Of a stretch of DNA of 8,415 bases, positions 1 through 5,113 are shown in pieces. The notes under the pieces were generated by a model. The model saw only the letters and a program-made list of their open reading frames with translations, was not told the origin of the DNA and did not search any database. The stretch's first letter is position 1, and every line of letters begins with the position of its first letter. This stretch comes from RBG-16-57-9 sp964529745 (GTDB lineage Archaea; Thermoproteota; Bathyarchaeia; TCS64), in assembly GCA_964529745.1 (NCBI GenBank), contig CAZGZR010000108.1, positions 1 through 8,415 of the forward strand. Reading direction: 5' to 3'. The position numbers and the translations under genes were made by a program.

Positions 1-1412
1 CCTGCTACTTCGTATGGATAAAAAAACTCTCCGTGAATATGGCCTCCACTGCCCCACTGGGTCACGTAGACGCCGTCTGAAGTAAACTTCTGGATACGGT
101 CGTTACCAGTGTCTGCCACGTAGACGCATCCAGACGCATCCACAGCTACACCCTCAGGACTTCTGAACTCCCCGTCACCCTTGCCTTCACTGCCCCACTG
201 GGTCACGTAGACGCCGTCTGAAGTAAACTTCTGGATACGGTGGTTCCTGGCATCGGATACGTAGACATATCCAGACGCATCCACAGCTACACCCTCAGGA
301 CTTCTGAACTCCCCGTCACCTGAGCCATAACTGCCCCACTGGGTCACGTAAAAATACCTCGGTGTATATACCACTATAGTGAAGTAATTTTCGCTTGACT
401 CTGAATACTGTTCTTTGTATGTTAATCTGATCTTGTAATCTGGTCCGGGGGTCAGCGTCGTCGGCACCAGCCATTTGTATGAGTTACGAGGGTTGGAGGG
501 ATAGTTATCATCGATGACCTGGACCACAGTCTCTGCCTTAAGCAGCTCGATCTTGACAGTTGGGCCTACGTAGACCAAGGTTGTCCAAGTTATATTGTGG
601 TATGTGCCTTGTTGCCAGACCTCACCGCCATTAGGGACCAAGTATTGGAATACCTTATCTATACATCCGCACCAGCCAATAGTATCTGAGTAGGTGCTGA
701 TTCTACCGGCGTTATCTCTTATCTGGTAATAGACGGGTTTATATTCAATATATCCTCCTGTGAATTCCAGTGTCCACGACTTCGTGGCTGCTGGTGTCTC
801 CCAGGACTCGGTGTCAAAGACGCCATCATTACTGTAGCGCACATCCTTGACGCCTGATCCGGAGTCACTATAACCTAAATACAGCGTAACATCGGAAACT
901 ATTGTAGCGCTTAATCCATTTTCGATTGAGATGTAGCCGGTAGGAGGGGACATGTCGAGGATTATATTGTCGGAGCCTGTTGGGGATTCTGTTCCTGCAC
1001 TGTTTCTCCCCTGGCAGTAGACAGACTTAGCTCCATCGCCCGATGTTAATGTCCACGACTTCGTGGCTGCTGGCGTCTCCCAGGGCTCGGTGTCAAAGAC
1101 GCCGTCGTTGCTGAAGCGTACAGAGTCGAAGGAGGCGTAGTTAGTCAAATACAGGGTCACTGACTGATCTAGCGTGTAGACGGGACCGGGTGGAGTAGGG
1201 CTATCGATGATTATCCCCGGGGTTGGCACATTGTTCTCCGCCGACACGACGCCTATCATGTAAGAGGACAACAGAACCACTAGCAACAGAACAGATCCGA
1301 TACAAACTACCCTGCCTTTCGAGACAGGTATACCGGGACTATCTTCATGATGGGGGACTTGCCGCAAACACGAATCAAACCTCAAACCCAAAATAGACCT
1401 CACTGAACACAC
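1..1412 (-). CDS. secreted/surface protein with Ig-like, KRE9-like and NHL repeats (C-terminus cut by window edge)
   Basis: The minus-strand frame is open from an in-frame stop at 1433-1431 to the window edge, about 470 codons. A long hydrophobic stretch (about residues 35-58 counted from the GTG at 1412, containing SVLLLVVLLSS and ending near VSA) looks like a signal peptide or membrane anchor. Two Ig-like repeats of about 93 residues follow, each with SNDGVFDTE and WETPAATKSWTL. Next comes a domain with PNGGEVWQQGTYHNITW, typical of the KRE9/KNH-like (PF10342) family. The C-terminal part has NHL-type repeats (GEFRSPEGVAVDASG, then RIQKFTSDGVYVTQWGS), which usually form a beta-propeller blade each. 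The likely role is an extracellular binding or adhesion protein; the ligand is unknown. The start is uncertain: GTG 1412, TTG 1415 and TTG 1367 are all in frame, and none has a clear ribosome site. The TTG at 1367 gives the most ordinary signal-peptide length. The protein continues beyond position 1. Confidence 0.85.
   Translation of the reverse strand, partial: MCSVRSILGLRFDSCLRQVPHHEDSPGIPVSKGRVVCIGSVLLLVVLLSSYMIGVVSAENNVPTPGIIIDSPTPPGPVYTLDQSVTLYLTNYASFDSVRFSNDGVFDTEPWETPAATKSWTLTSGDGAKSVYCQGRNSAGTESPTGSDNIILDMSPPTGYISIENGLSATIVSDVTLYLGYSDSGSGVKDVRYSNDGVFDTESWETPAATKSWTLEFTGGYIEYKPVYYQIRDNAGRISTYSDTIGWCGCIDKVFQYLVPNGGEVWQQGTYHNITWTTLVYVGPTVKIELLKAETVVQVIDDNYPSNPRNSYKWLVPTTLTPGPDYKIRLTYKEQYSESSENYFTIVVYTPRYFYVTQWGSYGSGDGEFRSPEGVAVDASGYVYVSDARNHRIQKFTSDGVYVTQWGSEGKGDGEFRSPEGVAVDASGCVYVADTGNDRIQKFTSDGVYVTQWGSGGHIHGEFFYPYEVA
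51..350 (-). repeat. 141-bp tandem repeat encoding NHL repeats
   Basis: Nearly identical blocks recur with a period of 141 bases (47 codons). The block starting GCCCCACTGGGTCACGTA on the plus strand begins at 51, 192 and 333. The block starting CCAGACGCATCCACAGCTAC begins at 130 and 271. The copies keep the reading frame of the surface-protein gene and encode one NHL unit each. Near-identity at the DNA level suggests recent duplication or gene conversion. Confidence 0.85.
771..1122 (-). repeat. 279-bp-spaced direct repeat encoding two Ig-like domains
   Basis: The segment 772-843 is nearly identical to 1051-1122, with about seven differences in 72 bases by eye. Both encode the core of an Ig-like domain (SNDGVFDTE and ETPAATKSWTL). 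The 279-base spacing is 93 codons, so the domain was duplicated in frame within the surface-protein gene. Confidence 0.8.
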
Positions 1413-1415
1413 CAA

Positions 1416-1622
1416 ACAAGTTCCATGTATCTAGACAGAGTACACATACGCCAATAATTCATTAGTGTTAGTGGTAGATAATTATTGTGGCGCGCGCGAT
1501 TGGCAGAGATTTTTGATAGAAACGCGTCGAAACTAGTATCTCGTTAGATCGGGGTCGATGAGTTTTATCTTCGCACCATCAAGAGAATATTTAATTAAAA
1601 AATTCTAATATAAAATAATTAT
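1416..1622. other. divergent intergenic region between the surface protein and GNAT genes
   Basis: This stretch separates two divergent genes and should hold both promoters. The plus-strand promoter for the GNAT gene is clear at its right end. For the minus-strand gene I see only weak AT-rich candidates around 1450-1480. A short alternating CG run (GCGCGCGCG, about 1490-1498) lies in the middle. No reading frame is convincing here. Confidence 0.5.
1589..1600 (+). promoter_or_regulatory. TATA-box promoter of the GNAT gene
   Basis: ATTTAATTAAAA is centred about 28 bases before the ATG at 1623 and preceded by purines. No Shine-Dalgarno site lies before the ATG. The spacing fits an archaeal promoter starting a leaderless mRNA at or next to the start codon. 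Confidence 0.6.
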
Positions 1623-2696
1623 ATGGATAGCAACTTCGAATACAGGAAGTATAAACCTGGGGACGAGGCCGGCATAGTAGCCCTATTGAAGAAGGTCTTC
1701 CCGAAGTGGTCCAAGAGAACTGTCAATTATTGGAGGTGGAAATACCTTGCCTCCCCTCTTGATCCACGCGTCTATGTAGCCCTCGATGGAGGCAGGATTA
1801 TTGGCGCTTTCTGCGAGATTCCCCTAAGCATAAAACTTGGTGATGAGATAGTCGGCGGCGTTTATGGAGACGACACGGCAACAGATCCTAGTTACAGGGG
1901 CAGGGGAATCTATACGAATTTGAACAAATTTTTTATCGACGACATAATCAAAGACGGAGTGTATTTCAGCTATTGGGAGACAGAGAACCCAATCCTCATT
2001 AAAAACTATGCTCGTATGGGTAGCCTGCCTTTCCCATTCCGCCTATGCCGCATGATAAAGATCAGGAACCTTAACGAGTACCTCAAACTCAGTGGCAGAG
2101 ACACGCCGGCAAACGCTCTGGGATACCGTATCCTCAAGGGCGTCAACTTACTCACTAACTTTACCACCGGTGGAGGCAAAACTAAGCAGGATTATTTAAT
2201 AAACGGTGTCAACGAGTTCGATGAGGCCATTGACTCATTCTGGGATGACGTTAAGGAGGACTACAACTTCATCCTTGAGAAGAAGAAGGATTACCTTAAT
2301 TGGCGGTACCGCGGTCATGACCGTGACCAATACCACATCAGGGTCGCAGTCAAGGGTGGTATGGTACTTGGATTCAGCGTACTCAGATACGATGCATCTG
2401 AATCAGGCTCTGAAGGTTCAATCATGGAACTGATAGCACTGAGGAAGAGTCTGGATATCGTTTTAAGCTTGATCGATGACGCCTTATCGCTGTTTGAATC
2501 CATGGGAGCCAACTCCGTCTACTGCCAGACAATATATGGCCATCCATATAGAAAGCTGTATGCAAAGAGGGGCTTTATTGACGTCACGAGGGCGAGCAGC
2601 AGTCAGCTGTATTACAATTTTCACGATAAGCCAGGTTTTAATCCAGAGATTTTCTCTAATTATAGCTCCAAATCCATCTACTTCAATTATTACTGA
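1623..2696 (+). CDS. two-domain GNAT-family N-acyltransferase
   Basis: The 357-residue protein probably moves an acyl group from acyl-CoA to an amine in the cytoplasm; the substrate is unknown. The N-terminal GNAT domain (about residues 5-150) has the beta-hairpin YVALDGGRIIGAF and the acetyl-CoA pyrophosphate-loop motif in TDPSYRGRGIYTNL (residues 87-100). The C-terminal half (about 200-335) repeats the fold more loosely, with the YLNWRY signature (224-229), a hydrophobic strand VLGFSVLRY and HPYRKLYAKRGF near the end. No clear RGxGxG is seen in the second half, so it may serve substrate binding. Double GNAT proteins of this size often occur near cell-surface polysaccharide genes, but no such cluster is visible here apart from the divergent surface-protein gene. 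The ATG at 1623 is chosen because of its TATA box at the leaderless distance. Confidence 0.85.
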   Translation: MDSNFEYRKYKPGDEAGIVALLKKVFPKWSKRTVNYWRWKYLASPLDPRVYVALDGGRIIGAFCEIPLSIKLGDEIVGGVYGDDTATDPSYRGRGIYTNLNKFFIDDIIKDGVYFSYWETENPILIKNYARMGSLPFPFRLCRMIKIRNLNEYLKLSGRDTPANALGYRILKGVNLLTNFTTGGGKTKQDYLINGVNEFDEAIDSFWDDVKEDYNFILEKKKDYLNWRYRGHDRDQYHIRVAVKGGMVLGFSVLRYDASESGSEGSIMELIALRKSLDIVLSLIDDALSLFESMGANSVYCQTIYGHPYRKLYAKRGFIDVTRASSSQLYYNFHDKPGFNPEIFSNYSSKSIYFNYY

Positions 2697-2800
2697 TGTA
2701 TACGCGAGTATTGTATGCGGCCAGCTATTTGACAATATAGTGTCTCTGCATACGTGCGCGAAAGGTCCTCATATAATCGATGAATTTATTCATCATTTCT

Positions 2801-2890
2801 TGAGTTAGGGTCAGACCCCCTGTATCTGGTTGCTTGGTGTTGGGTTCGAACGCTCTTACCTTGGGTGATATCACCCGCAAACCCCTTTTT
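2801..2890 (+). ncRNA. candidate short structured RNA, unclassified
   Basis: A TATA-like ATATAAT lies at 2771-2777, about 26 bases before 2801. A run of five T follows CCCC at 2886-2890. Between them are potential stems: CAGA/TCTG near the 5' end, GGGTT (2842-2846) with AACCC (2880-2884), and inside it the perfect hairpin GGGTG-ATAT-CACCC (2863-2876). No open frame of note fits the stretch. It does not match tRNA, 5S, SRP or RNase P RNA by eye. This is inference from layout and pairing only; the palindromes could equally be protein-binding sites. Confidence 0.28.
2863..2876. repeat. perfect 14-bp palindrome
   Basis: GGGTGATATCACCC is a perfect inverted repeat with no spacer. It could bind a dimeric regulator such as the winged-helix protein encoded at 3175-3483, or form a hairpin in RNA with an ATAT loop. 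The function is not shown by the sequence. Confidence 0.6.
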
Positions 2891-3160
2891 ATCGATGATT
2901 TTATGGGGTTTAACCAATCCCTGATTATATCCTGTTAGATGCATTGATGTTCAATAAGGACAATAAGCATAATATCAATTTGAAGTTCTTTTGTGAATAC
3001 GTGCTCGTGAGAATGATTTTTCCACAATTTTATGGGTCTATTTTTCTGGTTTCTTTGTTGTTTAAGATACCCTCATAGGTTTTGAGACCTTTTCATTTAA
3101 TTTTCACCATAACTCTCACTCTTAGATGTGAATAAATTAGTGATTAAATGGGGAAAGGTT

Positions 3161-3166
3161 AAAAAA
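3161..3166 (-). terminator. poly-T terminator of the winged-helix gene
   Basis: On the minus strand a run of six T begins eight bases after the TAA stop of the regulator gene. Archaeal RNA polymerase commonly stops at such runs without needing a hairpin. Confidence 0.5.
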
Positions 3167-3174
3167 GTTGCTCA

Positions 3175-3483
3175 TTATGAAGTGGTGACCATTTCGTATA
3201 GTTCTATTAGCGGCTTTGTGTGATGGAAGTATTGTAGTAGGGATTCCCCTTTCAGGGTTATTTTGTATATGTTTTTAGTTCTCTTGTCCATGGAATCTGA
3301 AACGTCGAGCTCCAATAGCAGTCCCTGGTCTACAAGTGATGAGATAGCGTTATTCAGTGGTTTCCATGATAAATTTGCCTCATACATTATCCTTGTGGGT
3401 TTCTCCTCACCATTCTTGATTACGTTAAGAATATCTAGGTAGATTTCGAGCTGGGAGCGCCTAGATTTCAAGGTAACAGTCAT
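3175..3483 (-). CDS. winged-helix DNA-binding protein (HTH_45-like)
   Basis: The 102-residue protein is a small winged helix-turn-helix, probably a transcription regulator. Helix 1 covers about residues 10-24, helix 2 about 28-36 (KPTRIMYEA), and the recognition helix about 39-52 (SWKPLNNAISSLVDQGLL). A basic wing with DKRTKNIYKIT (about 66-76) is followed by TLKGESLLQYF and a C-terminal helix that may dimerise. The arrangement matches the archaeal PF14947 (HTH_45) type, common in Thermoproteota chromosomes and mobile elements. The ATG at 3483 starts just before the first helix; no clear Shine-Dalgarno site precedes it. It is transcribed away from the coiled-coil gene at 3670, so it may control that gene, itself, or the palindrome-rich stretch downstream; targets are unknown. 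Confidence 0.8.
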   Translation of the reverse strand: MTVTLKSRRSQLEIYLDILNVIKNGEEKPTRIMYEANLSWKPLNNAISSLVDQGLLLELDVSDSMDKRTKNIYKITLKGESLLQYFHHTKPLIELYEMVTTS

Positions 3484-3571
3484 GTGATGTCTATTTATCT
3501 ATTCTAAAAGAAAGTTTCTGTAAAACACCGCCACACACAACTATTATAGAAGTTTTTAAAAAAAATGCCAG

Positions 3572-3578
3572 AAGGAGG
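3572..3578 (+). promoter_or_regulatory. orphan strong Shine-Dalgarno sequence
   Basis: AAGGAGG is a near-perfect archaeal ribosome-binding site. However, it lies 77-98 bases before the candidate starts of the coiled-coil gene. No ATG, GTG or TTG sits at the usual 5-9 base distance; the nearest in a useful frame is TTG at 3594. It may serve a short overlapping frame (3594-3680), or may be chance. Confidence 0.3.
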
Positions 3579-3669
3579 ATAATTTCGTCATTCTTGGAAT
3601 ATTGGATTTTTGTCCTGACGTGTTTGTTGTTTAGTCAGCTTTTTCTTTTTGAATATGTATACTTGTATC

Positions 3670-4065
3670 ATGTTAATTGATAAACGATCTTTTATGATCG
3701 GTGCATGTGTGGGGATGATCCTCCTAGCGATGGTGGGGCTAGTTAATGCAGTTTCATATAAAAACAGGATAGGCGTGCTTAAAGATGAAATAAAGTCTAA
3801 AAATTCAATGATTAATCAGCTAGAACACGATTTGATAAGTAGTAGAGAAAACTGCACCCAACTCGCTTCGAGATTGATGTCCCTTAAGATGAATAACTCT
3901 GAACTCGTCTTAGAAAATATGGTGCTAAAAAAGGCTGTATTGATAGTTGGTCAGGAAGAGATAAAGGAAACGTTGGTGAGATACGCTGAGGTTTCCGTTC
4001 AATACGAAAAACTTCAAGGTAAATATGATGATTTACTTTTAAAATATAACAATCTCTTGGCCTAA
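3670..4065 (+). CDS. membrane-anchored coiled-coil protein, function unknown
   Basis: The frame opens with a positively charged start (MLIDKRS) and one strongly hydrophobic segment (FMIGACVGMILLAMVGLVNAV), which is a signal anchor or transmembrane helix. The rest, about 105 residues, is rich in Leu, Lys, Glu and Asn with heptad-like spacing (LKDEIKSKNSMINQLEHDL, later YEKLQGKYDDLLLKYNNLL). It therefore should form a long coiled coil, probably outside the membrane. From ATG 3670 the product has 131 residues. The upstream starts ATG 3655 and TTG 3649 add seven or fewer codons and cannot be excluded. I do not recognise the family. Its base composition is AT-rich like the surrounding tract. Such proteins can be scaffolds or spacers, but nothing here assigns a role. 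Confidence 0.65.
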   Translation: MLIDKRSFMIGACVGMILLAMVGLVNAVSYKNRIGVLKDEIKSKNSMINQLEHDLISSRENCTQLASRLMSLKMNNSELVLENMVLKKAVLIVGQEEIKETLVRYAEVSVQYEKLQGKYDDLLLKYNNLLA

Positions 4066-4440
4066 ATCCCGTGAATGCGAGGAAACCTATTTACGTACTA
4101 AACCACTATCCACTTGAAGATACGTTCTTTGTGTACATCTCTCAATCTATAATAATAAAAAACAAGTTATGAAAAATATCCAAGGCCTAAGATAAGAATG
4201 ATTTGTTGCTAAGCAATATGCAATCGTATTAAGAAAATAAATACCATACGTTAGATAATAAAATAGTCATATATTTATAAGAGTAGCCGGAAGAATATCG
4301 TTACGAAGCAGGGTTAAGCTCTGGCATAGGCGTACTAAACATTAATAACTGAAAGATAGAAGCGAAAGATATTTGCGATCATGAATCCAAATAAATAGTA
4401 AGTCAAACACGTAGCAGAGCAAGTATAAAGGAGTAATAAA
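4066..4440 (+). other. AT-rich intergenic region and possible long leader of the 84-residue gene
   Basis: No protein gene is visible in these 375 bases. A TATA-like TTTATAA at 4274-4280 could start a transcript near 4303, giving a leader of about 138 bases before the ATG at 4441. A closer AT-rich box (AAATAAATAG, 4389-4398) would give a leader of about 20-25 bases. The longer leader would contain a five-pair hairpin, CAGGG-TTAAG-CTCTG (4309-4323). The ten-base sequence CGTACTAAAC occurs twice (4094-4103 and 4331-4340). Confidence 0.4.
4428..4433 (+). promoter_or_regulatory. ribosome-binding site of the 84-residue gene
   Basis: AAGGAG ends seven bases before the ATG at 4441. This is the best-placed Shine-Dalgarno site in the window and fixes the start. 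It contrasts with the GNAT gene, which appears leaderless. Confidence 0.75.
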
Positions 4441-4695
4441 ATGGGAGAGTTAACTGATTTTGAGAAACTCGTAATAGAAGGTATCTTACGAATAGCTAAG
4501 GGTATAGAAGTGCAAGGCTCCTTACTCGATGATATCGAAAATCAGCTAAAGGATATAGAAAAAGCGATACGAGAACTCATCACTATCGTTGAAAAATTAG
4601 CTGAATACAAGCCTATGATGTCCTACGAGAACCTATCAATCGTCGAGAAAAGCCTAAAGGAATTACTAGATAAAACCACAAAGGAAATCAGCTAA
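4441..4695 (+). CDS. small acidic-basic helical protein, function unknown
   Basis: The 84-residue product has no signal peptide or membrane segment, so it should be cytoplasmic. It is almost entirely predicted helix. A first amphipathic helix (FEKLVIEGILRIAKGIEVQG) is followed by a heptad-like stretch (IENQLKDIEKAIRELITIV) and, after a KPMMS break, a last helix (IVEKSLKELLDKTTKEI). This pattern suggests a coiled-coil or helical-bundle protein that may form dimers or bind a partner. I do not recognise a family. The strong Shine-Dalgarno site and a hairpin with poly-T right after the stop indicate a real, independently transcribed gene. Like the coiled-coil gene upstream, it is AT-rich and may belong to an accessory insertion. 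Confidence 0.7.
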   Translation: MGELTDFEKLVIEGILRIAKGIEVQGSLLDDIENQLKDIEKAIRELITIVEKLAEYKPMMSYENLSIVEKSLKELLDKTTKEIS

Positions 4696-4699
4696 AGGT

Positions 4700-4721
4700 A
4701 AACCCGAAAACAACGGTTTTT
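4700..4721 (+). terminator. likely terminator of the 84-residue gene
   Basis: Five bases after the stop codon, AAACC (4700-4704) can pair with GGTTT (4715-4719) around a ten-base loop. The run of five T at 4717-4721 overlaps the second arm. Confidence 0.45.
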
Positions 4722-4962
4722 CTGATATTTGAATCTATTAAATAAAGACAAAATGTATGTGCTTAAGGAGTCTAGAATGTGTATCCTTTACCTCATAAAA
4801 TACCACATAAAATTTAATGACTTAGTTGTTGTAAATTAGATTCTTGGATTATACCTAGATGTGATACAATATTATAGGGATCCCTAAATACATTGATAGG
4901 AATCAATATTTACTCTATAATATAAATAAATATTAAATATGTGATATTGATCTATATAATAT

Positions 4963-5067
4963 GCCCATAATGGGCGAAGGAGAACCTAAAGCTTAGCATG
5001 ATAGGTATGAATAGACCTCTAGAGGCTGTTCCCTTAAAAGGCTAGGCACTCTCCTTTCTCTTTTTTT
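4963..5067 (+). ncRNA. candidate structured small RNA ending in a poly-T tract
   Basis: The stretch starts with a perfect hairpin GCCCA-TAA-TGGGC (4963-4975). An eight-pair closing stem follows, GAAGGAGA (4976-4983) with TCTCCTTT (5050-5057). Directly stacked on it is ACCTA (4984-4988) with TAGGT (5002-5006). Weaker inner pairing is possible around CCTCTAGAGG (5016-5025) and CTAG (5019-5022 with 5042-5045). Seven T at 5061-5067 end it. TATA-like boxes lie upstream (around 4931-4939 and 4953-4960). The G+C of this piece is visibly higher than its flanks, which is typical of RNA genes in AT-rich DNA. I cannot match it to a known RNA or riboswitch, and no gene on the same strand lies close downstream. 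Confidence 0.4.
5059..5067 (+). terminator. poly-T terminator
   Basis: CTTTTTTT (5060-5067) directly follows the closing stem of the candidate RNA at 4963-5067. It also protects against read-through into the oppositely oriented tRNA gene. Confidence 0.5.
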
Positions 5068-5113
5068 CGGAGTTATACATCGATAATAAATCATTTTTGA
5101 TTAAAATTTTAAG

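Larger units (their letters stand above)
2697..3174. other. AT-rich intergenic region with several inverted repeats
   Basis: No convincing protein gene is present in these 478 bases. Inverted repeats cluster in the first 215 bases: GTATGC/GCATAC (2713-2718 with 2748-2753, enclosing GACA/TGTC), GATGAA/TTCATC (2779-2784 with 2789-2794), GGGTC/GACCC (2808-2818), GTTCGAAC (2844-2851), the 14-base palindrome at 2863-2876, and AAACCCC/GGGGTTT (2879-2885 with 2905-2911). The stretch from about 2912 to 3174 is plain AT-rich DNA apart from a small hairpin AGGT/ACCT near 3078-3091 and a poly-A run that reads as a terminator on the minus strand. Confidence 0.6.
4696..5113. other. very AT-rich intergenic region before tRNA-Arg
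   Basis: No convincing protein gene is present. The region contains the terminator above, a direct repeat CATAAAAT (4794-4801 and 4806-4813), and a second direct repeat ATGTGATA (4859-4866 and 4939-4946). It also has the 12-base palindrome TAGGGATCCCTA (4875-4886), the hairpin ATTGAT-AGGA-ATCAAT (4892-4907) and the candidate RNA at 4963-5067. A 20-codon frame at 4777-4839 has AAGGAG six bases before its ATG but is too short to call. Confidence 0.55.

Noticed and set aside
1083..1093. GGGCTCGGTG shared with the tRNA-Arg 3' end, as a possible att repeat
   Set aside because: The match stops after about ten bases and lies inside the duplicated Ig-like coding repeat, where the other copy has a variant; chance explains it.
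1488..1500. Alternating CG run as a special DNA structure
   Set aside because: Only about nine bases long in a promoter region; too short to claim anything beyond local composition.
2476..2808. 110-codon plus-strand frame overlapping the GNAT gene end
   Set aside because: Most of it is an alternative frame of the GNAT gene, and the remainder runs through the palindrome-rich intergenic DNA without a domain.
2837..2856. tRNA-like T-arm (TGGGTTCGAA) sharing ten bases with tRNA-Arg
   Set aside because: The flanking bases do not pair as a T stem, no anticodon or acceptor arm fits, and the shared core is common to most tRNAs. It also lies on the opposite strand from the tRNA, so it is not a convincing att copy.
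4998..5045. Box C/D guide RNA or a known riboswitch around 4963-5067
   Set aside because: ATGATAG resembles a C box, but no CTGA D box follows at a suitable distance. The consensus of the fluoride and other riboswitches I know is absent, and no target gene lies downstream on the strand.
2697..5113. CRISPR array, insertion sequence or toxin-antitoxin pair in the AT-rich tract
   Set aside because: No regularly spaced repeats, no transposase-like frame with terminal inverted repeats, and no recognisable toxin or antitoxin motifs were seen.
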